A stretch of DNA of 64,000 bases from Bradyrhizobium sp. Ash2021 (GTDB taxonomy: Bacteria > Pseudomonadota > Alphaproteobacteria > Rhizobiales > Xanthobacteraceae): assembly GCF_031202265.1 (NCBI RefSeq), contig NZ_CP100604.1, positions 4,446,501 to 4,510,500 of the forward strand, given 5' to 3'. Below are positions 9,673 through 18,878 of this stretch, piece after piece (position 1 is the stretch's first letter; each line of letters starts with the position of its first letter). Position numbers and translations under genes: made by a program. The notes beneath the pieces were generated by a model that saw only the letters and a program-made list of their open reading frames with translations, had not been told where the DNA came from and did not search any database.

Positions 9673-11730
9673 CTAGACGTCCAGCAAATCGTCGCTGGCG
9701 AACTCGGCCTTGTCCGAGATGAAGGCGAACCGCGCTTCGGCCTTGGTGCCCATCAGCCGCTCGACGGAATCGGCGGTGCCTTCGCGGTCGTCGGCCAGCA
9801 GCACGACGCGCAGCAGCGTGCGCCTGGCGGGATCCATCGTGGTTTCCTTGAGCTGCGCCGACATCATTTCGCCGAGGCCCTTGAAACGGCTGACGTCGAC
9901 CTTGGCGTTGGCGTTGAATTCGCTCTTGAGAAGCTGATCCCTGTGGACTTCGTCGCGCGCGTATACCGTCTTGCTGCCATGGGTCAGCTTGTAGAGCGGC
10001 GGCACCGCGAGATAGAGATGTCCTTCGTCGATGAGCCGCGGCGTCTGGCGGTAAAAGAAGGTGATAAGAAGCGACGCAATGTGGGCGCCGTCGACGTCCG
10101 CGTCGGTCATGATGATGATGCGCGAGTAGCGCAGATCCTCTTCGCGGTAATGCGCGCCAGTACCGCAGCCGATTGCCTGCATCAGGTCAGCGAGCTGGAC
10201 GTTCGCTGTCAGCTTGTCCTTGCCGGCCGAAGCGACATTGAGGATTTTTCCGCGCAAGGGGAGGATCGCCTGGGTCTGGCGGTTGCGCGCGTGCTTGGCG
10301 GTGCCTCCGGCCGAGTCCCCCTCGACGATGAAGAGCTCGGAGCCCTCCTGCGCGCTGTTGGTGCAATCGGTAAGCTTCCCGGGCAGCCGCAGTTTCTTCA
10401 CCGCGGTCTTGCGCGAAATCTCTTTCTCGGCGCGGCGGCGCAGCCGATCGTCGGCGCGCTCGATGACGAAATCCAGGAGCTTGTTGGCCTGCAGCGGATT
10501 GCCCGACAGCCAGTGGTCGAACGGATCCTTGATCGCCTGCTCGACGATGCGCTGGGCTTCGGCGGTGGCGAGCCGATCCTTGGTCTGGCCCTGGAATTCA
10601 GGCTCGCGCACGAACACGCTGAGCATCACGGCAGCCCCGACCATCACGTCTTCGGAGGTGACGGAGGCGGCGCGCTTGCCCTGGCCGATGCGCTCGGCAT
10701 GATCTTTCAGGCCGCGCAGCATGGCGCTGCGCATGCCGGATTCATGGGTGCCGCCGTCCGGCGTCGGCACCGTGTTGCAGTAGGAGGAGAGGAAGCCGTC
10801 GGCATCCGCCGTCCACGCCACCGCCCATTCGCAGGCGCCGTGGGCGCCGTTGCGGCCGGATTTGCCGGAGAAGATATCGGGATGCACCAGCGTATCGGCA
10901 TGAACCGCGGCGGCGAGATAGTCTTTCAGGCCGCCCGCGAAATGAAAGGTGTCTTCGGCCGGAACGTCCTCGATGCCCTTCAAAAGCTCGGGGTCGCAGC
11001 GCCAGCGGATTTCGACCCCGCCGAACAGATAGGCTTTCGAGCGCGCCATCTTGAACAGGCGCTGCGGCTTGAATGCCGCCTTGGCGCCGAAAATCTCGGT
11101 ATCGGGCTTGAAACGGATACGGGTGCCGCGGCGGTTGTTGATCTTGCCGAGGTCTTCGATCTTGCCCTTGGGCTGGCCGCGCTCGAAACTCATCCGGTAG
11201 AGTTTTTGGCTGCGCGCCACCTCGACCTCGAGCCGTGAGGAGAGGGCGTTGACGACGGAGACGCCGACGCCGTGCAAACCGCCCGAGGTCTCGTAGACCT
11301 TGGAGTCGAATTTGCCGCCGGAATGCAGCGTGCACATGATCACTTCGAGCGCGGACTTCTTCGGGAATTTCGGGTGCGGATCGACCGGGATGCCGCGGCC
11401 GTTGTCGCTGACGGTCAGGAACCCGTCGGCGCCGAGTTCCACCTCGATGAAGGTGGCGTGGCCCGCCAGCGCCTCGTCCATGGAATTGTCGATGACTTCG
11501 GCGAACAGGTGATGCAGCGCCTTTTCGTCGGTGCCGCCGATATACATGCCGGGTCGGCGGCGCACTGGCTCGAGCCCTTCGAGCACCTCGATGTCGGCTG
11601 CGGTGTAGCCGGCCTCGGCGCTGCCCGAGCGGGCCGCGACCTTGAGCGGGGCGCGTCCCTTGGGTTCGGGCGCCCCGAACAGATCGTTGCCTGATTTATT
11701 TTTTGCAGCGGACTTCAATGGTTTGGACAT
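9673..11730 (-). CDS. parE: DNA topoisomerase IV subunit B
   Basis: A 685-residue type IIA topoisomerase ATPase subunit; with ParC it decatenates daughter chromosomes. GHKL ATPase motifs: EVIDNSMDEALAG (N-box), DNGRGIPVD, GGLHGVGVSVVNALS. The TOPRIM domain shows EGDSAGG and MTDADVDGAHI, and the motif LPLRGKILNV typical of GyrB/ParE. I favour ParE over GyrB because there is no GyrB-type large insertion, the length is near ParE (630 in E. coli, plus an N-terminal extension of about 45 residues here), and the C-terminus ends soon after the PARRTLLRV motif. parC is not in the window. Confidence 0.92.
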   Translation of the reverse strand: MSKPLKSAAKNKSGNDLFGAPEPKGRAPLKVAARSGSAEAGYTAADIEVLEGLEPVRRRPGMYIGGTDEKALHHLFAEVIDNSMDEALAGHATFIEVELGADGFLTVSDNGRGIPVDPHPKFPKKSALEVIMCTLHSGGKFDSKVYETSGGLHGVGVSVVNALSSRLEVEVARSQKLYRMSFERGQPKGKIEDLGKINNRRGTRIRFKPDTEIFGAKAAFKPQRLFKMARSKAYLFGGVEIRWRCDPELLKGIEDVPAEDTFHFAGGLKDYLAAAVHADTLVHPDIFSGKSGRNGAHGACEWAVAWTADADGFLSSYCNTVPTPDGGTHESGMRSAMLRGLKDHAERIGQGKRAASVTSEDVMVGAAVMLSVFVREPEFQGQTKDRLATAEAQRIVEQAIKDPFDHWLSGNPLQANKLLDFVIERADDRLRRRAEKEISRKTAVKKLRLPGKLTDCTNSAQEGSELFIVEGDSAGGTAKHARNRQTQAILPLRGKILNVASAGKDKLTANVQLADLMQAIGCGTGAHYREEDLRYSRIIIMTDADVDGAHIASLLITFFYRQTPRLIDEGHLYLAVPPLYKLTHGSKTVYARDEVHRDQLLKSEFNANAKVDVSRFKGLGEMMSAQLKETTMDPARRTLLRVVLLADDREGTADSVERLMGTKAEARFAFISDKAEFASDDLLDV

Positions 11731-11863
11731 GGTTCTTCATGTATTGCGCGCGGCTGGCGCAGCGAATCGATTGCTCTGACTATGCCACGGATGGGTTGAA
11801 AAGGTGACGGCCGGGCTGCGGCGACCAGCGCCGGGCCCGGCCGCTTCAAATAGGGAGCCGGCC

Positions 11864-12232
11864 TTAGGCCTGCGAGGTCCGGAACACAATGACCCCGAAC
11901 AATGTCATCGCCGCGACCACTATCAGCGATCCCAGGATTGGCGCGGCCTCAGCCGAAGGCCCCTTGAGCAGCACCAGGGCGACGCCTGCAGGGAACAGAA
12001 TTGCGCCTGAGATATGCAGCCAACCCTGCACCTTGGCCAGCATGGTCGTCCCGGCCGCTGGAATCAGGCGGTAATACAGCCCAAACAGGAACAAAAGTAC
12101 GCCGCCGATGAGGTTCAGATGCGCGTGCGCCGGCGCCAGGGTGAAGTTTTGCTGGATGCCCATGGCGATGCCGGCGAGCATTCCGACCAGTAAAACCACG
12201 ACGCTCACGCACATCATCAACGATCCGATCAT
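11864..12232 (-). CDS. Small four-helix membrane protein with oxidase-like HAHLNLIGG motif
   Basis: A 122-residue membrane protein with four hydrophobic segments. The second begins with APAHAHLNLIGGVLLFLFGLYY, which resembles the haem-ligand helix of heme-copper oxidase subunit I and NorB-type proteins. It is far too short to be an oxidase. Similar small proteins occur in rhizobia; I do not know a tested function. AAGGAA precedes the ATG at 12232; the frame is open 34 codons further into polar sequence that does not fit. Divergently transcribed from the DedA gene across 181 bases. Confidence 0.68.
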   Translation of the reverse strand: MIGSLMMCVSVVVLLVGMLAGIAMGIQQNFTLAPAHAHLNLIGGVLLFLFGLYYRLIPAAGTTMLAKVQGWLHISGAILFPAGVALVLLKGPSAEAAPILGSLIVVAAMTLFGVIVFRTSQA

Positions 12233-12413
12233 CCGATAATTCCTTGTCCTGTTTGGAGAGTTGCACGCCGGGCGGGTGGGAAAGCCGACTGATATCACGC
12301 CCCGTGCCCGCCTTTGTGACTTGAAGTCACGCAACGGGCTGGCTTACCTGTGGTTAGGCTCGGAACCCGCAGAAAGGTTCAAGCCATCAACGGGGCGGGA
12401 AGGCTTTGATACG

Positions 12414-12944
12414 ATGGAAGATTTCGCGCACGCTCTGGCTGATTTCGTGCGCAACCACCAGGTTTGGGCCGCGCCAATCGTGCTGGTGCTGGCATTTGGC
12501 GAGTCGCTCGCATTCATATCGCTGCTGATTCCGGCCTGGGGCGCGCTGGTCGCAATCGGCGCCCTGATCGGCGTCAGTGGCATCAGCTTCTGGCCGGTCT
12601 GGATCGCCGGCGGCATCGGCGCAGCCCTCGGCGACTGGGTCTCCTACTGGTTCGGTTACAGGTACAAGGAACACGTCGCGCAGATGTGGCCGCTGTCGCG
12701 CTACCCGGAGATCCTGCCGCGCGGCGAGGCGTTTGTGAAAAACTGGGGCGTGCCCTCCATTTTCATCGGGCGGTTCTTCGGACCGTTGCGGGCCTCGGTG
12801 CCGCTCGCTGCCGGCATTTTCGAAATGTCGTATTGGCCGTTCCAGGTCGCCAATTTCGTCTCGGCGCTGGTCTGGTCGGCGGCGCTGTTGCTGTTTGGCG
12901 ACGTGATCGCGCAGATCGCCGAATGGCTGTGGCGCGTGGCGTAA
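12414..12944 (+). CDS. DedA-family membrane protein
   Basis: A 176-residue inner-membrane protein of the DedA/SNARE-associated family. The signature is FIGRFFGPLRASVPLAAGIFEM (about 117-138), with the Arg residues and the Pro-x-x-AG block characteristic of the family; an acidic residue in the first helix (FGESLAFIS) also fits. Several DedA proteins translocate undecaprenyl phosphate or act in membrane homeostasis, so a lipid-flippase role is possible. GGAAGG lies about nine bases before the ATG at 12414; the frame is open further upstream but the extension is polar and unlike the family. Confidence 0.87.
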   Translation: MEDFAHALADFVRNHQVWAAPIVLVLAFGESLAFISLLIPAWGALVAIGALIGVSGISFWPVWIAGGIGAALGDWVSYWFGYRYKEHVAQMWPLSRYPEILPRGEAFVKNWGVPSIFIGRFFGPLRASVPLAAGIFEMSYWPFQVANFVSALVWSAALLLFGDVIAQIAEWLWRVA

Positions 12945-13101
12945 AATCTGCCGCGCCGCGCGGCTGGAATAACCCTGTGATGCGGGGGTTAGCCCCCAAG
13001 ACAGCGTCATCGAATTACCGTTAAAACGCTGGTAAAACCCCGCCGCGCAACAAAGGGCGGGAATCCCGCATCGCCGTTATCGTCTCACTGGGAGGATACC
13101 T

Positions 13102-14091
13102 ATGGAACTGACTCGACGTCATGCACTCGCCGGCGCCGCAGCTATCGCCACTGCGCCCCTGTTATCAGCCGCTCCCACGAAGGCCGCAGCCCCGATCGCG
13201 GACAAGCAGGCGCCGAGCTATTACCGCTACAAGGTCGGCGACATCCAGGTCACGGTGGTCTCCGACGGCAAGAACGTCTTCAAGCTGGAAGATTCCTTCA
13301 TCACCAACGCGAAGAAGGACGAAGTCAACGCGGCGCTGGTGAAGGCGTTCATGCCGCCCGACATGATGACGATCCATTTCGCGCCGCTGGTCATCAACAC
13401 CGGCGGCAAGCTGGTCGTGATCGATACCGGCAACGGCGCGGTATCCAAAGCCAACAGCAAGGGCGCCAACGGCCTGTTCGCCGACAATTTCGTTGCCGCG
13501 GGTTTCGATCCCAAGGCGGTCGATCTGGTGGTGATCTCGCACTTCCACGGTGACCACGTGAACGGTTTGCTGACCGCCGACGGCGCGCCCGCATTCCCGA
13601 ATGCCGAAGTGCTGGTGCCCGCGACCGAGTGGAAGTTCTGGATGGACGACGGCGAGATGAGCCGCGCGCCCGCCGGACGCATGCAGGGCCTGTTCAAGAA
13701 CAATCGCAATATCTTCGAGGCGGGTCTGAAGAAGAAGGTTACGCCCTATGAGTGGGGCAAGGAAGTCGCGCCCGGCCTGCTGGCGGTCGAGACCGTCGGT
13801 CACACGCCCGGCCACACCTCCTATGTGCTGTCGTCGGGTTCCGGCAAGGTCTTCATCCAGTCTGACGTCACCAACAACCCGAACCCGTTCGCGACCAATC
13901 CGGGTTGGCACGCCTTCTTCGACCAGGACGGCGATGTGGCCGAGAAAACCCGCCGCCGGGTCTACGACATGGTAGTGGCGGAGAAGCTGCAGGTGCAGGG
14001 CTTCCACTATCCATTCCCGGGCCTTGGCAATGTCGAAAAGGACGGCGGCGGCTACCGGGTGGTCCCGGCGCCGTGGAATCCGACGATCTGA
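13102..14091 (+). CDS. Exported metallo-beta-lactamase-fold hydrolase
   Basis: A 329-residue MBL-fold metalloenzyme. The N-terminus LTRRHALAGAAAIATA has the twin-arginine pattern and an A-rich hydrophobic core, so Tat export to the periplasm is likely. The metal motif HFHGDH is at 147-152, further ligands lie in GHTPGHTSY (His) and QSDVTNNP (Asp), giving a binuclear zinc site. Members of this branch include lactonases and alkyl-sulfatase-like enzymes; the substrate is unknown. GGGAGGA precedes the ATG. Single gene, ending at a hairpin shared with the converging MFS gene. Confidence 0.86.
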   Translation: MELTRRHALAGAAAIATAPLLSAAPTKAAAPIADKQAPSYYRYKVGDIQVTVVSDGKNVFKLEDSFITNAKKDEVNAALVKAFMPPDMMTIHFAPLVINTGGKLVVIDTGNGAVSKANSKGANGLFADNFVAAGFDPKAVDLVVISHFHGDHVNGLLTADGAPAFPNAEVLVPATEWKFWMDDGEMSRAPAGRMQGLFKNNRNIFEAGLKKKVTPYEWGKEVAPGLLAVETVGHTPGHTSYVLSSGSGKVFIQSDVTNNPNPFATNPGWHAFFDQDGDVAEKTRRRVYDMVVAEKLQVQGFHYPFPGLGNVEKDGGGYRVVPAPWNPTI

Positions 14092-14104
14092 GTTAGACGC
14101 CCCA

Positions 14105-14142
14105 ATAGCGCGCAGCCGACCATGGGTTCGGCCGCGCGCTAT
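14105..14142. terminator. Hairpin between converging genes
   Basis: A 9-bp perfect outer stem ATAGCGCGC/GCGCGCTAT extended inside by GCCGA/TCGGC. It lies between the MBL and MFS stop codons and could terminate both. There is no T-run, so a Rho-independent mode is uncertain. Confidence 0.5.
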
Positions 14143-14154
14143 GCCTCCCGGAAC

Positions 14155-15681
14155 TCACTTCCTGGCGGGCCGGATCAGCGCAAAGGTCGGGATCAACCCG
14201 AGCGCGGTGATCGCGGCCATCACCCACCAGCCCCTGTGAAATGCTGCGAGCCGCTCCGCCGGCGATGCCGGCGAACCGATAATGGCGACGAAGATCGCGA
14301 CCCCCACCGCAAGCGCCGCCTGACGGATCATGTTGATCACGCCGGACCCCGTCGCGAAAGAAGACGGAGGCAGCGCCGCGGCGCTTACGCCCATCAGTGT
14401 CGGAAACGTCAGTCCGACACCGATACCGGTCGGAATCATGCCGAGCACGACAAAAACCGCATTCGGTTCGAGCCGGATCGCGCTGGCCCAGCAGATCAAT
14501 CCCGCTGCGAAGAAGACGATGCCCGCGGTGATCACCGGCGCCGGGCCGAACCGCTTGATCAGCCTGCCCGCGAACAGCAGCGAGGTGATCGGGACCAGCA
14601 GCGGTCCGGGCGCGATCGCAAGCCCGGTCTTGAGCGCCGACCATCCCCAGGCCGTTTGCTCCCACAGGGCGATCGACAGAAGCATCGCCCCGAACGCGGC
14701 GGAATAGGGCGCCATGACCAGCGCCGCCCCCGTGAATTGCCGGTTGTGGAACAGCGCGGGACTCACAAACGGATTGTGCGAACGGAGGCAATGCCAGGCG
14801 AATAGCGCAAGAAGCACGAACGCCGCCACGAAGCTTGCAACAATACCTGGCGAACTCCATCCCCAGTCGTTGACCTTGACGATCGCAAATGTGAGCGCGC
14901 CGATGCCGCCGGTTACGAGCGCAGCCGCCCATGGGCTCGGCCGCGGTGCGTCGTGGCCGGGGATTTCCGGCAGCATCCGCCAGCCGACCAGCATGGCGAT
15001 CAGCCCGATCGGAACGTTGACGATGAAGATCCAGCGCCAGCTGACCGTGACCAGCACGCCGCCGATGACCGGGCCGAGTGCTGCGGCCAGCCCGCCGATC
15101 GCGGTCCAGGTGCGTACCGCGCCGCCGCGCTGATCGGGCGGAAATACCGCGAGCAGCAGGCCGAGCGACGTCGGCGTCATCAGCGCGGCGCCCGCCGCCT
15201 GCAGCACGCGAAAGGCGATCAGGGCTTCGACGCTGTTGGCCGCGGAACAGGCGGCCGATGCGGCGGTAAAGAGCCCGACGCCGAGCAGGAAGCTGGAATT
15301 GCGGCGGTGACGTTCGGCAAGGCGCCCGAAAAACACCAGCAGCGCCGCGTAGGCGATGGCGTAGCCGTTCAATATCCAGGACATGTCCTCGAGGGCGGCG
15401 TCCTTGAAGTCGTGCGCCATGTTCGGCAGGCCGACATTGACGATGAACAGGTCGAGGTTGGCGAAACAAATGCCCACGCAAACGATCGCCAGAACCTGAT
15501 TGGGGGAGGCGGTCGAACGGCCGGTGCCGGTGGGCGCCGGCGGCGCCGCCGCTGCATCGATCCTGGCTTCCGCCGCCGGACGAACGTGCTGGTTCATGCT
15601 GTGACTCGGCGGGCGCGCCGGGGGATGGATTTTTCCGGGGATTGGCGCGCGGAATGAATTGGCGTCGAATTTCGTACTCAC
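14155..15681 (-). CDS. MFS efflux transporter, DHA2 (14-helix) family
   Basis: A 508-residue inner-membrane drug/proton antiporter of the EmrB/QacA class. About 14 hydrophobic helices are visible; the first carries the family motif NLDLFIVNVGLPNMAHDF, and the motif-A loop is GRLAERHRRN. The predicted GTG start at 15681 overlaps the stop of the marR gene (GTGA), so the two are translationally coupled; an ATG at 15597 is the alternative and would trim 28 polar residues. With the upstream MarR repressor and its operator this is a classic inducible efflux operon; the inducer is unknown. Confidence 0.86.
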   Translation of the reverse strand: MSTKFDANSFRAPIPGKIHPPARPPSHSMNQHVRPAAEARIDAAAAPPAPTGTGRSTASPNQVLAIVCVGICFANLDLFIVNVGLPNMAHDFKDAALEDMSWILNGYAIAYAALLVFFGRLAERHRRNSSFLLGVGLFTAASAACSAANSVEALIAFRVLQAAGAALMTPTSLGLLLAVFPPDQRGGAVRTWTAIGGLAAALGPVIGGVLVTVSWRWIFIVNVPIGLIAMLVGWRMLPEIPGHDAPRPSPWAAALVTGGIGALTFAIVKVNDWGWSSPGIVASFVAAFVLLALFAWHCLRSHNPFVSPALFHNRQFTGAALVMAPYSAAFGAMLLSIALWEQTAWGWSALKTGLAIAPGPLLVPITSLLFAGRLIKRFGPAPVITAGIVFFAAGLICWASAIRLEPNAVFVVLGMIPTGIGVGLTFPTLMGVSAAALPPSSFATGSGVINMIRQAALAVGVAIFVAIIGSPASPAERLAAFHRGWWVMAAITALGLIPTFALIRPARK

Positions 15682-16148
15682 GGGCCGGGTGAGAGCGTCC
15701 CGGTCGCCATCACATTCACTTCGCTGGCGATCTCCGACAGCACGGCGCGCAGATCTGCAGCCTTTTGCGGCCCAAAGGTGTGCTCAAAACGCGCCTGGGC
15801 TTCTCCCCACAGCGGTTGCGCGGCCACAAAGCGCGATCGGCCTTTTCGCGTGAGCTTGACGTGCCGGCGCCGGCGATCGCCGGCGTCCTGCTCCAGCGAA
15901 ATCAGGCCGTCGCGTTCGAGTGGCCGCAAATTCTGGCCGAGGGTGGATTGGTCCATCGCAAGGGCATCCGCGAGGTCCCGGATGGTCGGCTGCTCGCCGC
16001 TTCGCCGTTCGATCTCGACCAGCATCGCATACTGGGTGGATTTCAGGCCCGAGGGCGCGAGCGCCAGATCGTAAAATTGCGACAGCCGGCGCGACGCCTT
16101 GCGCAAGGCCACGCAATTACATCGGCCGCCTTCGATGATGGGCGACAT
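15678..16148 (-). CDS. MarR-family transcriptional repressor of the adjacent efflux gene
   Basis: A 156-residue winged-helix regulator. The N-terminus has a Cys-x-Cys pair (CNC, 10-12), then the dimerisation helix and the HTH: TIRDLADALAMDQSTLGQNLRPLERDGLI, followed by the wing DAGDRRRRHVKLT. MarR repressors bind palindromes in their own promoter and release on ligand binding or cysteine oxidation; the cysteine pair here makes thiol oxidation possible. Two matching palindromes lie directly upstream (16163-16199). The gene overlaps the MFS gene by four bases. Divergent from a PaiB-like gene. Confidence 0.88.
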   Translation of the reverse strand: MSPIIEGGRCNCVALRKASRRLSQFYDLALAPSGLKSTQYAMLVEIERRSGEQPTIRDLADALAMDQSTLGQNLRPLERDGLISLEQDAGDRRRRHVKLTRKGRSRFVAAQPLWGEAQARFEHTFGPQKAADLRAVLSEIASEVNVMATGTLSPGP

Positions 16149-16162
16149 GACCGCTCCAATTA

Positions 16163-16199
16163 TCGGGATATCCCGACTTCAATTACAGGGATATCCCGA
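16163..16199. promoter_or_regulatory. Double palindromic operator of the marR-MFS operon
   Basis: A perfect 14-bp palindrome TCGGGATATCCCGA (16163-16176) is followed by a second, 12/14-identical copy CAGGGATATCCCGA (16186-16199). Their centres are 23 bases apart, about two helical turns, on one face of the DNA. They lie 15 to 50 bases upstream of the marR start, the expected place for autorepression. Confidence 0.83.
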
Positions 16200-16431
16200 T
16201 AGTTCCGGGGATGTCAAGCTTTGATCTTGACGCCGGGATGGCGCGGCCTTATAGCCGCGCCATGACCAACGCCGCGACCATTCTGTTTGCGCGCCGCCGC
16301 CGCACCTCTGCGGTATGGGCGGTCGTCTGCGTTTAAGATTGTCACCCCTGCCGCCGGATCCTCTCCGCGGCTGTTCCCTTTCAAAAAACGCGGTTTGATC
16401 TGGCGGCTCCTACGTCAAGCAGGAGTTTGAA

Positions 16432-17118
16432 ATGTATACGCCACCTCGGTTCAAATCCGATCGCGCCGCAAGCCTGGCGTTTGCGCAAGCGCGCGGTTTC
16501 GGCAATGTCTGCGCGTGGGACGGCAAGAAGCCGATTGCATCCTCGCTGCCGTTTTATCTGACGGCCGCCAACGACGGTACGCCGCTCGCGTTGTTTCATC
16601 TTGCCCGTCACAATCCGCTGGCAAGTCTGGCGGACGGGGCCTCGTCCTGGTTGCTGGCCGTCAACGGCGCGGATGCCTATGTATCGCCCGACTGGTACGT
16701 CTCGCCAGATCAGGTCCCGACCTGGCTGTATCAGGCCGTGCATCTGACCGGGACGGTACGAAAATTGTCCGACGACGAACTCGCTGTGCAGGTCGATACG
16801 CTCAGCGCCAAATTCGAGAATTGGCTGGTGCCGAAGCAGCCCTGGACCTCGTCGAAGATGACGGCGGGGCGGCTGGATGCGCTGAAGAAGGCGATCGTGG
16901 GACTGGTGATGACGGTTGAAGAGGTTGAAGGCAGCTTCAAGCTGAACCAGCACAAATCCGAGACCGACTATGCGGCGATTGCGGGGGCCCTTGCCTTGCA
17001 AACCGACGCGGGCGCGCACCAGATTGCGCAGCTGATGCGAGAAGCGCGGCCGCAAGCCTTTGCGGACGAAGCGGCCGTTGCGGACGAAACGAACAAGCTC
17101 GAAAGGAGCGTGCCATGA
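16432..17118 (+). CDS. PaiB-like FMN-binding regulator/flavoprotein
   Basis: A 228-residue protein with the hallmarks of the PaiB family (FMN-binding negative transcriptional regulator): the N-terminal [11 protein letters not shown], the central HLARHNP with VSPDWY, and a C-terminal [10 protein letters not shown]. The fold is a split beta-barrel binding FMN, like pyridoxamine-phosphate oxidases. Bacillus PaiB acts on sporulation and protease genes, but a flavin-linked enzyme role is as likely. CAGGAG is 8 bases before the ATG. The stop overlaps the argC start by four bases (ATGA), so the two are co-translated. Confidence 0.83.
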   Translation: MYTPPRFKSDRAASLAFAQARGFGNVCAWDGKKPIASSLPFYLTAANDGTPLALFHLARHNPLASLADGASSWLLAVNGADAYVSPDWYVSPDQVPTWLYQAVHLTGTVRKLSDDELAVQVDTLSAKFENWLVPKQPWTSSKMTAGRLDALKKAIVGLVMTVEEVEGSFKLNQHKSETDYAAIAGALALQTDAGAHQIAQLMREARPQAFADEAAVADETNKLERSVP

Positions 17119-18095
17119 CCCTAACCGATACCCATCAGCCGCGGTCCGTCGGCGACACCACCAAACCATCCGTCTTTGTCGATGGCGCATCGGGTACGAC
17201 GGGCCTCGGCATTCAGGAGCGCCTGCACCAGCAGAACGACGTCGTGGTGAAAAGCATTGCCGAGGAGAACCGCAAGGACGCAGCCGCCAAGCGGGCGCTG
17301 ATGGGGGAGGTGGATCTCGTCATCCTCTGCCTGCCGGACGATGCTGCGCGGGAGACCGTTGCGTTGATCGACAGCATGGGCGCTGCGGCTCCCAAGGTGC
17401 TCGACGCGTCAACGGCGTTTCGCGTCGCCCCCGACTGGACCTACGGCTTTCCGGAATTGACGCCCGACCAGGCCGACAAGATCAGGGCCGCACGGAAAGT
17501 CTCCAATCCCGGCTGCTATCCGACCGGCGCGATTGCATTGCTCCGGCCGCTGGTCGATGCCGCTGTCCTGCCCGCGGATTATCCCGTCACCGTCAATGCG
17601 GTCAGCGGCTATTCCGGCGGCGGCAAGTCGATGATCGCCAGTTTCGAAGACGGCTCCGCGCCGGCGTTCGAATTGTATGGCCTCGGTTTCGAGCACAAGC
17701 ATCTGCCGGAGATGCAGCTTTACTCGAAGCTGACGCGGCGGCCGATCTTCGTGCCCTCGGTCGGGAATTACCGGCAGGGCATGCTGGTCTCCGTGCCGTT
17801 GCAACTCGACATGCTTCCGGGCAAACCCGGCGGGGCTGACCTGCACGCCGTGCTGGCCAAGCGTTACGCCGGGAGCACCTACGTCTCGGTGATGCCGTTC
17901 GAAAACGCGGCTTCCCGGAGCGGCAAGCTCGAGCCCGAGGGGCTCAACGAAACCAACAAGCTCGAGTTGTACGTCTTTGCCAGCGACAAACACCGCCAGG
18001 CGGTTCTGGTGGCGCGGCTCGACAATCTCGGCAAGGGCGCCTCGGGGGCTGCGGTGCAAAACATGCGGCTGATGCTGGGCCTTGCCGAGAGCTAG
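17115..18095 (+). CDS. argC: N-acetyl-gamma-glutamyl-phosphate reductase (type 2)
   Basis: A 326-residue enzyme of arginine biosynthesis that reduces N-acetylglutamyl phosphate to the semialdehyde with NADPH. NADP motif [13 protein letters not shown] (22-34); catalytic Cys134 in SNPGCYPTG; substrate motif [12 protein letters not shown]. The length and the early short N-domain mark the compact type 2 ArgC. The start overlaps the preceding PaiB-like gene (ATGA) and a methyltransferase gene follows within five bases. The other arginine genes are not in the window. Confidence 0.92.
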   Translation: MTLTDTHQPRSVGDTTKPSVFVDGASGTTGLGIQERLHQQNDVVVKSIAEENRKDAAAKRALMGEVDLVILCLPDDAARETVALIDSMGAAAPKVLDASTAFRVAPDWTYGFPELTPDQADKIRAARKVSNPGCYPTGAIALLRPLVDAAVLPADYPVTVNAVSGYSGGGKSMIASFEDGSAPAFELYGLGFEHKHLPEMQLYSKLTRRPIFVPSVGNYRQGMLVSVPLQLDMLPGKPGGADLHAVLAKRYAGSTYVSVMPFENAASRSGKLEPEGLNETNKLELYVFASDKHRQAVLVARLDNLGKGASGAAVQNMRLMLGLAES

Positions 18096-18099
18096 CGGC

Positions 18100-18693
18100 G
18101 TGGACGAGAAAACCCTGCAATTCTACCGCAGCAATGCCCAGTCCTATGCGGACTGGGCGAAGGCGCCATCGACGCGGCTGCGGGGTTTTCTGGCCTTGTT
18201 GCCGCTGGGCGCTTCGGTCCTCGAACTCGGTTGTGGCGCCGGCAATCATTCGGCGGTCATGCTGGAGGCAGGCTTCAACGTCCGCGCCACCGACGGCTCC
18301 CCCGAAATGGCCGAGATCGCCGCGCGCCGTCTCGGCCATCCGGTTGAGGCGATGCTGTTCCATGAACTCGACGCGCAGGAAACCTACGATGGGGTCTGGG
18401 CCAGCGCCTGTCTTTTGCATGTGCCGCGAGACGAATTCGCCGGTATTCTGACCCGGATCCACCGCGCGCTAAAACTGTCCGGCGTGTTCTATGCGAGTTT
18501 CAAGATCGGTGAGGGCGACGGCCGCGACAATCTCGGCCGTTACTACAATTATCCCTCACGGGGGTGGCTGCAGGCGACCTACGCTGCTGCGGGGGCGTGG
18601 GATCCGCTGACATCGGATACCAGCGTGATCCAGAGTTTCGACGCGTCGCCCGCCAACATGCTGCATCTCGTCGTTCGCAAAATCGCGGCTTGA
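18100..18693 (+). CDS. Class I SAM-dependent methyltransferase
   Basis: A 197-residue Rossmann-fold methyltransferase. Motif I is LELGCGAGNHS (about 38-48), with the acidic ATDGSPEM (motif II) and WASACLLHVPRDEF (motif IV) behind it. It acts on an unknown small molecule, in the cytosol. I prefer the GTG at 18100 (GAGAG eight bases upstream), five bases after the argC stop; a TTG at 18082 would overlap argC. It looks like the third gene of the paiB-argC operon. Confidence 0.81.
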   Translation: MDEKTLQFYRSNAQSYADWAKAPSTRLRGFLALLPLGASVLELGCGAGNHSAVMLEAGFNVRATDGSPEMAEIAARRLGHPVEAMLFHELDAQETYDGVWASACLLHVPRDEFAGILTRIHRALKLSGVFYASFKIGEGDGRDNLGRYYNYPSRGWLQATYAAAGAWDPLTSDTSVIQSFDASPANMLHLVVRKIAA

Positions 18694-18878
18694 TCCGGGG
18701 AAGCCTGAAGATCGCCAGCCCGACCAGCGCGAGGCCGGCTGCCGGGGGCTCCGGACTGGCGCGGATCGCGCGGTTTTCGGTGAAACCGGACGGCGTCGTG
18801 ACTGATCCGGCTTCCCAACCTTTAGTTGAATGATCGATTTCGCCGTGGCAATCTGGGGCGTCGAACCGGGGGAAGAAC

